DNA from: an uncultured Bacteroidia bacterium
GTDB taxonomy: Bacteria; Bacteroidota; Bacteroidia; NS11-12g; UBA955
DNA length: 64,000 nucleotides
NCBI GenBank assembly: GCA_943788195.1
Contig: CALSPH010000001.1
Coordinates: 1,685,595 to 1,749,594, forward strand
Direction: 5' to 3'
The notes under the pieces were generated by a model, which did not search any database, had not been told where the DNA came from, and was given only the letters and a program-made list of their open reading frames with translations. The first letter of the stretch is position 1. Every line of letters begins with the position of its first letter. Of this stretch, positions 19,204-27,820 are shown piece by piece. The translations under genes were made by a program, and so were the position numbers.

Positions 19204-20274
19204 ATGAGAAAAGCAAGCAAAGTATTTCTGGAAAAATATTTGAATAACGCGTCCCCTACTGGTTTTGAATCATCAGGTCAAGAAATCTGGTTGGATTATT
19301 TAAAGCCATATATTGATGATTATATTACAGACACCTATGGCACTGTCGCAGGTGTTATCAATCCTGGTAAAAAGTACAAAGTGGTTATTGAAGCGCATTC
19401 TGATGAAATTGCTTGGTTTGTGAACTATATTGATGATAATGGATATATCTCAGTAGTTCGAAATGGAGGCAGCGATCATATGATTGCTCCAAGTATGCGT
19501 GTAAACTTGCATACAAAGAAGGGCATTGTTCCTGGTGTTTTCGGCTGGCCAGCAATCCATGTTAGAAAGGCTGCTGAAGAGAAAGTACCTAAAGTAGATA
19601 CTCTTTTTATCGATGTTGGGTGCAGTAATAAAGAAGAAGTAGAGAAATTGGGTGTGCATGTAGGAACCGTAGCCACTTTCGTAGATGGCATGATGGATTT
19701 AAACAAAGACTATTGTGTGGCACGTGCATTGGATAATAGAGCCGGTGGTTTTATGATAGCTGAAGTGGCTAGAATGTTAAAAGAGAAAAAAGTAAATCTA
19801 CCATTTACTCTTTATGTGGTGAATAGTGTTCAAGAAGAAATTGGTTTGCGCGGAGCAGAAATGATTTCAAGAAAGCTTAAACCAGATGTTGCCATTGTAA
19901 CCGATGTTTGCCACGATACTTCATCGCCAATGTACAGTAAAAAGATATCTGGCGACCAATCATGTGGCAAAGGCCCTGTGCTAACGTATGGACCAGCTGT
20001 ACAAACCAATCTACTCGATTTGATCATCAATACTGCTGAAAAGAAAAAAATACCCTTCCAGCGTGCCGCTGCTTCCAGAACCACAGGAACAGATACTGAT
20101 GCTTTCGCATATTCTGCTGAAGGCGTGGCGAGCGCATTGATTTCATTGCCTTTGAAATACATGCATACAACAGTAGAAACCGTTTCCTATAAAGACATCG
20201 AGAACACTATTCAATTGATGTTTGAAACGCTTAAATCGATTAAAAACAATCACGACTTCAGGTACATTAAGTAA
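19204..20274 (+). CDS. M42-family aminopeptidase (glutamyl aminopeptidase / endoglucanase M type)
   Basis: 356 residues, cytoplasmic di-metal aminopeptidase that usually forms a dodecameric tetrahedron. Metal-site segments are visible: EAHSDEIAW (His65, Asp67), ARALDNRAGG (bridging Asp), VQEEIGLRG (catalytic and ligand Glu pair), VTDVCHD and the C-terminal PLKYMHTTVE His. The start ATG lies only 5 nt after a TTAATTTG -7-like element, so the message may be nearly leaderless. The stop overlaps the start of the acyltransferase gene by 1 nt. Confidence 0.92.
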   Translation: MRKASKVFLEKYLNNASPTGFESSGQEIWLDYLKPYIDDYITDTYGTVAGVINPGKKYKVVIEAHSDEIAWFVNYIDDNGYISVVRNGGSDHMIAPSMRVNLHTKKGIVPGVFGWPAIHVRKAAEEKVPKVDTLFIDVGCSNKEEVEKLGVHVGTVATFVDGMMDLNKDYCVARALDNRAGGFMIAEVARMLKEKKVNLPFTLYVVNSVQEEIGLRGAEMISRKLKPDVAIVTDVCHDTSSPMYSKKISGDQSCGKGPVLTYGPAVQTNLLDLIINTAEKKKIPFQRAAASRTTGTDTDAFAYSAEGVASALISLPLKYMHTTVETVSYKDIENTIQLMFETLKSIKNNHDFRYIK

Positions 20275-21140
20275 TGTTTTCCAAGTGGCTTACATATGCC
20301 CTTGTTCAAATAGTTACTTTTATTCCTAATCTGTTTGCACGACTAAGCCTGAAGGTTCTGCCTCCAATGGTTTATTTCTTGCTTTACAGGGTACTTAAGT
20401 ATAGGAAAAATGTGGTCACCTCTAACTTGAAACGGTGTTTCAAAGATGACGACAAGGTGGAAATATACGCTAAACAATACTACAAACACTTAAGCAGAAT
20501 GATTGTTGAACCTCTATTAACCAAAGGGCTTAGTAGAAAATATTTAGCCAGCCGTGTACGAGGGGCAGATGACGTCATGAACGAATTGCATAGGCAAGGG
20601 AAGAATGTTTTCATAGTGATGGGGCATATGGGGAATTGGGAATGGCTGAGCACTGTAGCTGCAATTAAAAGCCCTTATGATTCAACTTGTGTTTATAAAA
20701 AACTTAGCAATCCATATATGGAAAAATTAATCAAACGTACACGAGGACGTTTTGGTACCGGCCTAGTGGAGATGCGAGGTATTCCAAGGCTTTTGGCAGC
20801 TAAAAGAGCAGCTAAAAAGCCATTTATATTAAGTTTCATTGCCGATCAAATTCCATCACATGACAACTGTAAGGTTGTTCCGTTCTTTGGCGAGCGAATG
20901 TACTTTTTTGATGGCTATGAAAAATTAGCCAAAAGAGTGGGCGCAGTTGTGGTATATTTTGAATCCGAAATAAAAGGAAATGAATACATTTATCACACTC
21001 GAATTATCAATGATTTTTCTGAAAAGCCAAATTACGATAAAACGGTGGAAGATTTTGTCAAACTACTCGAACAAAATATCCGTAAAGAGCCTTACAACTG
21101 GCTTTGGAGCCATAAAAGATGGAAAAGAATGCCAGAGTAA
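20274..21140 (+). CDS. LpxL/HtrB-like lipid A acyltransferase
   Basis: 288 residues, lysophospholipid acyltransferase superfamily, expected to add a secondary acyl chain to lipid A at the inner membrane. Hydrophobic N-terminal anchor (about 7-40); catalytic HX4E motif GHMGNWEW with His118 and Glu123; FIADQIPSHDNCKVVPFFGE is the later substrate-binding block. Length matches the family. Its start overlaps the M42 peptidase stop by 1 nt, so the two genes form an operon, though a functional link is not obvious. Confidence 0.88.
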   Translation: MFSKWLTYALVQIVTFIPNLFARLSLKVLPPMVYFLLYRVLKYRKNVVTSNLKRCFKDDDKVEIYAKQYYKHLSRMIVEPLLTKGLSRKYLASRVRGADDVMNELHRQGKNVFIVMGHMGNWEWLSTVAAIKSPYDSTCVYKKLSNPYMEKLIKRTRGRFGTGLVEMRGIPRLLAAKRAAKKPFILSFIADQIPSHDNCKVVPFFGERMYFFDGYEKLAKRVGAVVVYFESEIKGNEYIYHTRIINDFSEKPNYDKTVEDFVKLLEQNIRKEPYNWLWSHKRWKRMPE

Positions 21141-21199
21141 TTTTTTTTTTATCGTGATATGACAATTATTAAAACTTATCCTTTATAATTGCAGTACAC

Positions 21200-21538
21200 A
21201 TGGCAATTAGCAAGAAATTTTTATTTAACGATAAAGAGCTTCAAGTAAGCAAAATTTGTAAATCATTAGGTCACCCAGCTAGAATTGCCATATTAAAACA
21301 TTTGATCAAACAAGATCATCAAACGTGTCAAGAAATCGTAGACAAGTTACCTTTATCTCAAAGCACCGTAAGTCAGCATCTGAAAGAGTTGCGTGTCTCT
21401 GGGCTAATCCAAGGTAAGAATGTTAAAACCAGTGTGGTTTACTCTGTGGACAAAGAAGCGCTGCAGCAAGCACAACGTATGTTAGCGGACATCTTCTTTC
21501 CTCAAGTTGCTACAGGAAGACAAGCAAAATTGTTCTAA
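21200..21538 (+). CDS. ArsR-family winged-helix transcriptional regulator
   Basis: 112 residues, winged-helix DNA-binding protein. ICKSLGHPARIAILKHL, then LPLSQSTVSQHLKELRVSGL, is the helix-turn-helix core, and the wing follows at KNVKTSVVYSVD. The metal-sensing ELCVCDL motif of ArsR/SmtB proteins is absent and there is a single Cys in the recognition region, so it is probably not a classical metal sensor. Its last 4 nt overlap the convergent XRE regulator gene. Confidence 0.85.
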   Translation: MAISKKFLFNDKELQVSKICKSLGHPARIAILKHLIKQDHQTCQEIVDKLPLSQSTVSQHLKELRVSGLIQGKNVKTSVVYSVDKEALQQAQRMLADIFFPQVATGRQAKLF

Positions 21539-21888
21539 AACTTACCAATCTCCTCTTTAATTTCATTTAGGCGATAATTAACCTCCCGGTTTATCATCTC
21601 TAAAGTGTGCTCAATATTCTCAATTGCGCGATAAATGGACGGTTTGTCTATTTCTGAAACGCGACCACTTTCTTCTTTCTTTTTAAACATAGGAGACCTT
21701 CCATAAATAAGCCACTCCAGCTCTAATTCTTTCTTAGCATCTTTAATGCTCATTATAAATTCAAGACTCGCCTTGTTTCTTCCTGAGAGAATATGGGAAA
21801 TGTTTGCTTTGCTTACACTAAACAAAATACTGGCCTCCTGTTGGGTTAATTTATAGTGTTTTAGAATAACTGCTAAACGCTCTTGCAT
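21535..21888 (-). CDS. XRE-type helix-turn-helix regulator with C-terminal coiled coil
   Basis: About 117 residues from the ATG at 21888 (MQERLAVILKHYKLTQQEAS). An upstream in-frame codon at 21930 is less likely because a consensus -7 element lies between the two. Residues 1-60 form a Cro/CI-type helix-turn-helix (LTQQEASILFSVSKANISHILSGR). The C-terminal half (RAIENIEHTLEMINREVN onward) has heptad-like spacing and probably dimerises. Two TTACA-type inverted repeats lie just upstream and could be its own operators. Targets unknown. Confidence 0.78.
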   Translation of the reverse strand: MQERLAVILKHYKLTQQEASILFSVSKANISHILSGRNKASLEFIMSIKDAKKELELEWLIYGRSPMFKKKEESGRVSEIDKPSIYRAIENIEHTLEMINREVNYRLNEIKEEIGKF

Positions 21889-22228
21889 ATTTACAAATGT
21901 AATTTTATTGTTAACATATGTAACCCACATGTTCCTAACATTGCTTGAAAATTGAATTGTTTTATAGTCAAGGTAGCACAGTTTAATATGTTGATTTACA
22001 GTTAATTGTGTATTTATACAAATTTTTGTATAATATTTTGTTTAAGATGCAATTTTAAAGACTGCGTAGTGCTCTACTAAAGTAAACTAAGCCTATTCTG
22101 CTTGAACAAAATTGCCCTCTCCTGCTCTATTATCTATATAATGATACAAATAGTTATCGTATTTTTAAAAGCATTGAAAAAGGCTTAAAATGCCTTTTAA
22201 AGAAAACATGCAACTAGATTGCTTGAGA
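21889..22228. promoter_or_regulatory. 340-nt AT-rich non-coding region with XRE promoter and operator-like repeats
   Basis: Directly before the XRE gene, on the minus strand, TACATTTG (21901-21894) matches the -7 consensus and predicts a transcript starting at or within a few nt of the ATG at 21888. Two inverted repeats overlap this promoter: TTACAAATGTAA (21891-21902) and GTTAACATATGTAAC (21910-21924), with centres about 20 bp apart, i.e. on the same face of the helix. The stretch 21930-22170 is very AT-rich and shows no credible gene. A terminator for the serine operon closes the region. Confidence 0.5.
22176..22200 (-). terminator. Likely terminator of the serC-serA-DUF1015 operon
   Basis: Read on the minus strand, arms AAAAGGC and GCCTTTT enclose a short loop and are followed by a T-run, about 30 nt beyond the DUF1015 stop. 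A typical short intrinsic terminator, weaker than the one after nqrF. Confidence 0.55.
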
Positions 22229-23419
22229 TTAAATTTCTTGGATGGTTAAGCCGGTTAATAGCTTAGGGAGAACATAGGTAGATTTGGGTGGCATGGTTTC
22301 ATTCCGGTCAGCAATATCACAGATATCTTCAATGCGGCAAGAGTTTAAAGCGATTAACAAATCGAATTCATTGTTGGCTACCCTATTTTCCGCAAGATAC
22401 ATAGGTTGGCTTCCTTCAATAAATTCAACTCGATTATCTTCCTTAGAATTGGCAATGCCGCAATAGTCATTGATGAATGCTTCCTCTATAATAGAGACAT
22501 CTAAAGCATTTTCCTCAAAATAAACTCCAGTATACTCGATTTGGTGCCAATTGTTGTCGAAGTAAAATCCAAAACAACGAACCCTTTTTTCTAATTCATG
22601 GTAACTATTGACTTCAGTTACCTTAAAGTTATTCCCATTAAGAAATTCTAACAACTTGCTGACATCTGTTTTCACCAGACGATGAAATGGCTCAATGTGC
22701 AGGTCCGATTTATCTACAAAAAGGGTCATAAACCCTTTCTCCTCAGATTTTCCCATATCAATATATTTTACTGCTGCAGCAGAACGATGATGTCCGTCAG
22801 CGATATACATCATTGGTATTTTATCAAGCTCTTCTTGTAAAAGGTCGCGTTCTTCATTCTCAACTATCCAAAGCTCATGTTGTTGCCCTTCGCATGCAAA
22901 AGTTATAACCGGTGGATTAGCGGTAATATTTCGCTTAACAGCTTCCAAGTCATGGTATGAATCGTGCATAACAAGTACGGGCTCACCAGACATTTTAGTA
23001 AAACTGATATGCTCAACCAGCATATTCTCTTTTCGAGGCAAGGTATGCTCATGTCGCTTCACTTTGTCCTGATTAAAAGCTTCCACACCACACAAGCCAA
23101 CTATTCCTTGATAATAAATACCTGTATCAATCGAAGTTTGCCGATATATGTAATAGGTTTCTTCGGAATGCTGATGAAGTACACCAGATTGGATCATTTG
23201 TTTGATATAATTGGCTCCATGTGCGAAATGTAAGCTTGGATCCTTTTTATCCGTCCCAAAATGGAGGTATGGCTTTACTGCATGTAAATAGCTCAGTGGG
23301 TTTTCAGAAAGAACCGATAATATTTCCTTATTATCCGCATATCCTGAACTTCTAACTGCCACTTGACTAGCATATTCATCGCTTGGAATCCAAGCTTTAA
23401 AAGGGTAAACAATGCCCAA
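22229..23419 (-). CDS. DUF1015 protein linked to serine biosynthesis
   Basis: 396 residues of the DUF1015 (COG4198) family, whose biochemical role is not established. Diagnostic features: N-terminal YPFKAWIPS, the KRHEHT segment (121-126) and IADGHHRSAAAVKYI, with DGHHR at 208-212. The DGHxR pattern resembles the box that binds nucleotide phosphate in ParB/sulfiredoxin-fold proteins, a fold that includes free serine kinases (SerK, SbnI). It is the third gene of the serine operon, 3 nt after serA, and no serB phosphatase is present there. A role at the phosphoserine step is an attractive inference, not demonstrated. Confidence 0.85.
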   Translation of the reverse strand: MGIVYPFKAWIPSDEYASQVAVRSSGYADNKEILSVLSENPLSYLHAVKPYLHFGTDKKDPSLHFAHGANYIKQMIQSGVLHQHSEETYYIYRQTSIDTGIYYQGIVGLCGVEAFNQDKVKRHEHTLPRKENMLVEHISFTKMSGEPVLVMHDSYHDLEAVKRNITANPPVITFACEGQQHELWIVENEERDLLQEELDKIPMMYIADGHHRSAAAVKYIDMGKSEEKGFMTLFVDKSDLHIEPFHRLVKTDVSKLLEFLNGNNFKVTEVNSYHELEKRVRCFGFYFDNNWHQIEYTGVYFEENALDVSIIEEAFINDYCGIANSKEDNRVEFIEGSQPMYLAENRVANNEFDLLIALNSCRIEDICDIADRNETMPPKSTYVLPKLLTGLTIQEI

Positions 23420-23422
23420 ACC

Positions 23423-24379
23423 TTATCTCAATTCTGCTATGATTCGTTCTGCCATTTCTATACCTACTCTTTTTTGAGCTTCTTGCGTACTGGCTCCAAT
23501 ATGAGGACTTAGACTTACATTGTCTAATTTAAGAATATCTTGATAAACCGGCGGCTCTTGCTCAAATACATCAATCCCTGCAAAGCTAATTCTGCCCTCT
23601 ACCAATGCCGCTTTCAAAGATGATTCATCTACAACACCTCCACGTGCGCAGTTTACTAAGGCTGCACCAGGTTTCATCATCTGTATTTCTGCTTCACCAA
23701 TTAATGCGCTGCCTGTAAATGGAACATGTAAGCTCACAAAATCAGCTATATGCAACAAATCCTCAAGGCTATCTTGGGCAGACATGGGTATTTCTATCGG
23801 ATCTACCTTATAATCTGCATTCAATTGAAAAAACAAGCTTGTATTGGGTAAATAGGGGTCATAATAAATAACCTTCATTCCCATGCCTAAAGCAATATGT
23901 GCACAAGCTTGGCCAATTCTACCAAATCCTACAATTCCTATGGTTTTACCATTTAGCTCAACACCCTTGCTACTGGCCTTTTTCAAATTCTTGAATTCAG
24001 CGTTTCCTTGCTCTGGCATAATTCGATTGGTACGATTAATAAAACGTGCTCCAGAAAGTAAATGAGCGAATACCAATTCGGCTACCGAAAGCGAACTTGC
24101 GGCCGGTGTATTTACCACTGCAATCCCTTTTGAACGAGCATACTCTACGTCTATATTGTCCATTCCAACACCCGCTCTACCAATTACTTTCAGATTTGTG
24201 CACACATCAATCAATTCTTTTCGAATTTTAGTGGCACTTCGAACTATAATTGCCTCAAAGTTATTGATCTCTGATGGCAAGTCAGCCTGCTCAATGGTAT
24301 CTGTAATCACGGTATAACCCGCTTCTTCCAATAATTTTTTACCTGCGGGATCTATACCGTCATTTGCTAATACTTTCAT
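23423..24379 (-). CDS. serA: D-3-phosphoglycerate dehydrogenase
   Basis: First enzyme of serine synthesis: 3-phosphoglycerate to 3-phosphohydroxypyruvate with NAD+. 318 residues, the short form without an ACT or ASB regulatory domain, so feedback inhibition by serine through those domains is not expected. Rossmann motif GIVGFGRIGQA (about 146-156); RGGVVDE holds the active-site Arg region; the catalytic His is in SPHIGASTQEA near the C-terminus. It sits 4 nt after serC and 3 nt before the DUF1015 gene. Confidence 0.94.
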   Translation of the reverse strand: MKVLANDGIDPAGKKLLEEAGYTVITDTIEQADLPSEINNFEAIIVRSATKIRKELIDVCTNLKVIGRAGVGMDNIDVEYARSKGIAVVNTPAASSLSVAELVFAHLLSGARFINRTNRIMPEQGNAEFKNLKKASSKGVELNGKTIGIVGFGRIGQACAHIALGMGMKVIYYDPYLPNTSLFFQLNADYKVDPIEIPMSAQDSLEDLLHIADFVSLHVPFTGSALIGEAEIQMMKPGAALVNCARGGVVDESSLKAALVEGRISFAGIDVFEQEPPVYQDILKLDNVSLSPHIGASTQEAQKRVGIEMAERIIAELR

Positions 24380-24383
24380 TCTA

Positions 24384-25436
24384 TTAAAACTTTTTCATTA
24401 CATCAACCAGTACTTGCACACTTTCAAGGGGCAATGCATTGTACATACTCGCTCTAAATCCACCTACCGAACGGTGTCCCTTAATACCGCTACATCCGGC
24501 TTGGGTTGCCGCTTCCATAAATGCTTCATTTTTTGTTTCATCAACTAACTTAAAACAAGCATTCATATGGCTTCGGTCTTCTTTTTTTGCTGTTCCTTCA
24601 AACTTAGGGTTTGAATCTATTTCGTTGTAAAGCAAAGCAGCTTTATTTTGTGCTCTTCGTTCCATTTCTGCTACGCCACCTGATGCTTTAACCCATTTTA
24701 AATTTTGATACATGGCATAGATTGGAAAAACAGGTGGTGTATTAAACATACTCTCCTTATCAATATGTGTTTGATAATTCAACATAGTGGGAATTCCGTT
24801 TTTAGGATTCTCTAACAATGACTTTTTGATAATAACCACGGTCACACCAGCTGGACCCATGTTTTTCTGAGCCCCGGCATATATCATATCAAAATTAGAT
24901 ACTTCTATCGGTCGGCTAAGAATATCTGAACTCATATCACAAATCATAGGAACAGGACTATTCGGGAATTCTTGAAATTGGGTACCAAAGATGGTATTAT
25001 TAGAAGTAATATGAAAATAATCTGCATCACCAGGTATGGTGTAGCTTTTCGGTATATTATTAAAATTATCTTCTTCAGAACTCGCTATAACATCTACTTG
25101 TCCAAATAATTTAGCTTCTTTAATCGCTTTTTTACTCCAAGTACCTGTATTGATATATGCAGCTTTTTCTTTCAATAGATTGTAAGCCACCATACAAAAT
25201 TGCATACTTGCTCCACCTCCTAAAAATATAATATCATAGTTGTCGGGTATATTCAGTAAATCTTTGATTAAGCCGCGTGTTTCATCAACAACTGCAACAA
25301 ACTCCTTGCTTCGATGCGAAACCTCTAGAACAGATAATCCTGTATTTGCAAAGTTCTGCAACCCTTTAACACAGTTATCAATTGTTTCAGGAGCCAAAAT
25401 TGATGGTCCTGCTGAAAAATTATGAATCTTCCCCAT
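24384..25436 (-). CDS. serC: Phosphoserine aminotransferase
   Basis: PLP enzyme transferring an amino group from glutamate to 3-phosphohydroxypyruvate. About 350 residues. The ATG at 25436 is chosen because [12 protein letters not shown] is the canonical SerC start; an ATG at 25454 would add six residues but falls at the predicted transcription start of the TAATATTGC element (25466-25458). The PLP Lys is in [12 protein letters not shown], and [17 protein letters not shown] is the C-terminal substrate-binding block. First gene of serC-serA-DUF1015, divergent from the S8 peptidase. Confidence 0.94.
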   Translation of the reverse strand: MGKIHNFSAGPSILAPETIDNCVKGLQNFANTGLSVLEVSHRSKEFVAVVDETRGLIKDLLNIPDNYDIIFLGGGASMQFCMVAYNLLKEKAAYINTGTWSKKAIKEAKLFGQVDVIASSEEDNFNNIPKSYTIPGDADYFHITSNNTIFGTQFQEFPNSPVPMICDMSSDILSRPIEVSNFDMIYAGAQKNMGPAGVTVVIIKKSLLENPKNGIPTMLNYQTHIDKESMFNTPPVFPIYAMYQNLKWVKASGGVAEMERRAQNKAALLYNEIDSNPKFEGTAKKEDRSHMNACFKLVDETKNEAFMEAATQAGCSGIKGHRSVGGFRASMYNALPLESVQVLVDVMKKF

Positions 25437-25591
25437 AGTGCTTGAATTAGACATGCTGCAATATTACATGTTTTACGATGTTTTTAAAATAATGAATGAC
25501 ATGTTTTGCATTAATAATTTTAAACACCTCAAAATGATAAATTTACATGTTTAACAAATTTGTTACGCTCATTTTGTCTTATTTTGTGAGT

Positions 25592-27787
25592 ATGCTCAAA
25601 AGCACCTTATTTCTTTTTATTTTGTCCCTAAGCCTTAGTTCGGCTTTTTCACAGGCTTTAAAACCAATTTCATTTGTTAAAAATGGTCAAGAATACGTAT
25701 TCGGAATTGCTGACTTGAAAGATGTATCCGATCTTTGCGTATTAAAAGAGCAAGGTATGACCATCAACTCAATCAACGGTGATGTGATTACATTTCAAAT
25801 TCCAGCGAACCGAATCAATCATTTTACTTCTTCTACCTATTTTCACAACATGGTTATATCGAATATTAAGAACAGTTCGGGTAGTCAAAATTTCACGGCA
25901 CTCAAACAGAGTAAGGTAGACAAAGTAAATCAAGGAACTGCAAACCAACTTTCTTCAAATTATTCGGGCAAGGGCGTTATTATTGGAATTGTTGATATCG
26001 GATTTCAAACAGATCATCCCACATTTTTCAGTTCAGATGGTAAACAATATCGTGTGAGTCGATTTTGGGATCAAACAGATCAAACGGGCACTGCCCCAAC
26101 TGGGTTTAATTACGGTAAAGAATGTGCAGATAGCCTAAGTATTATTAGTCAGATTGATAATGATGGCAGCCATGGAACGCATGTAGCTGGAATTGCTAGT
26201 GGATCTGGTTATACGAGTACGAATTTAATACACAAGGGTGTTGCGCATGAGGCTGAGTTAGTTTTTGTCAAAATACTGCATACCAATGACAGTTTGGGCA
26301 AAAGCGCATTAGGTGATGCCATAGTTGCAAACCCCACGATCATAGATGCGTATAATTACATTTTTAATTATGCCAAAGCGCAAGGCAAACCGGCAGTAAT
26401 TAATTTAAGCTGGGGATCGCATACGGGACCTCATGATGGCACAAGTTTATTTGACCGTGCAGTTGAGCAAATGGTTGCTGAACCGGGTCATGTGGTTATT
26501 GGAGCCAATGGAAATAATGGAAGGGATGAGATGCATTTTAGACATGATTTTTCTCAATCATTTGATACAATTCGCACTATACCCTATGAACGTTCTAGAG
26601 GCTGGCGAAGCACAGAATCCGTTTATGTTGACATATGGGGCAGCGCAAATAAACCCTTTCAAATGCGGGCACATTTTTACGACTCCGCCAAAAACAAATT
26701 GTCGTCAACACCACTATATAACACTGCTACTGCTCAAAATACATCGAGTTTTCTACATTCAGGCACAGATACTTTGCGCTATACCATTGAAGTAAATGCG
26801 AATTATACCCATAATCAAAAACCCAATATCCTTTTTTACAGCAAGCATCCCAATCCAAAGAAGTATTTTGTGGTATTAGAGTTTGTTGCTACTGATGGAA
26901 GGTTGGATGCTTGGAATTCTGGGGATGCCTATCGCTGGGGATCTGGTGGATTTTCGCATCAAATGGGTAACGCCAAATTTGGTTCTACGTATAAAAAAGG
27001 AGATGTTACGCATACCATGGGAGAAAATGGCGGCACAGGCAAAGGAACCATATCAGTTGGAGCATATATAAACAGAGATGCCTGGGTAAATTTTGACGGA
27101 AAACTATTTGACAAATCCAATGAGTTTAAAGCAGGCGATATTGCAGGCTTTTCAAGTGAAGGTCCAACTGTGGACGGAAGACTGAAGCCAGATATTTCTT
27201 CACCCGGACAAGGCATTATTAGTTCGATTAATCGTCATGCTTACAACCCTAATTTACCACAGAACCGCACCAACCTAATGGACTCAAGCAATTTTGATGG
27301 CACAGCTAATTATTGGTTAATGCAAAGTGGAACCAGCATGGCGGCACCACAAGTTTGCGGTATAGTGGCCTTAATGCTCGAAGCAAACCCTCACTTAACT
27401 TCCAGTTCAATACGTAATATTCTGCAAGAAACTGCGGTGCAAGATAGCCTCACAGGCAATGTACCCAATATGAAATGGGGTCATGGCAAAGTGGATGCTT
27501 TAGCTGCCTTGAAAGAAGCAGAGAAGAGTTTAGCAATCAGTAATTTATCTGAGGCAAGCACGATAATTTTCCCTAACCCAGCCAGTAATGAAATCCATAT
27601 CCAAAGCAATATTGTATATACTGAATACATTATTCATGATTTGAAAGGTGCTGAGGTTAGCAAAGGGAGCATTCAAGAGAATCAAATCGATTTATTAAAC
27701 CTAACTTCAGGTTTATATATGCTCAGGCTGATTGGTCCAGAAAAAAGCCTTGTTAAGCAAATTGTAATTAGTTTCGGTAATCTTTAG
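25592..27787 (+). CDS. Secreted subtilisin-like S8 peptidase with T9SS sorting domain
   Basis: About 731 residues from the ATG at 25592, which begins the signal peptide MLKSTLFLFILSLSLSSAFS; the frame also opens at 25547, but a TTATTTTG -7-like element lies between. Catalytic triad: Asp135 (GIVDIGFQTDH), His194 (DGSHGTHVAG) and Ser582 (SGTSMAAPQ). About 390 residues separate His and Ser, with a beta-rich insert holding the YERSRGWRSTESVYVDIWGS segment. The last 75 residues, FPNPASNEIHIQS through SGLYMLRL, form a type A sorting domain for T9SS export and surface attachment. Function: extracellular protein degradation. Confidence 0.92.
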   Translation: MLKSTLFLFILSLSLSSAFSQALKPISFVKNGQEYVFGIADLKDVSDLCVLKEQGMTINSINGDVITFQIPANRINHFTSSTYFHNMVISNIKNSSGSQNFTALKQSKVDKVNQGTANQLSSNYSGKGVIIGIVDIGFQTDHPTFFSSDGKQYRVSRFWDQTDQTGTAPTGFNYGKECADSLSIISQIDNDGSHGTHVAGIASGSGYTSTNLIHKGVAHEAELVFVKILHTNDSLGKSALGDAIVANPTIIDAYNYIFNYAKAQGKPAVINLSWGSHTGPHDGTSLFDRAVEQMVAEPGHVVIGANGNNGRDEMHFRHDFSQSFDTIRTIPYERSRGWRSTESVYVDIWGSANKPFQMRAHFYDSAKNKLSSTPLYNTATAQNTSSFLHSGTDTLRYTIEVNANYTHNQKPNILFYSKHPNPKKYFVVLEFVATDGRLDAWNSGDAYRWGSGGFSHQMGNAKFGSTYKKGDVTHTMGENGGTGKGTISVGAYINRDAWVNFDGKLFDKSNEFKAGDIAGFSSEGPTVDGRLKPDISSPGQGIISSINRHAYNPNLPQNRTNLMDSSNFDGTANYWLMQSGTSMAAPQVCGIVALMLEANPHLTSSSIRNILQETAVQDSLTGNVPNMKWGHGKVDALAALKEAEKSLAISNLSEASTIIFPNPASNEIHIQSNIVYTEYIIHDLKGAEVSKGSIQENQIDLLNLTSGLYMLRLIGPEKSLVKQIVISFGNL

Positions 27788-27820
27788 CTTGCTTAGAATG
27801 TTTGTAATTTCAATCCAGCT

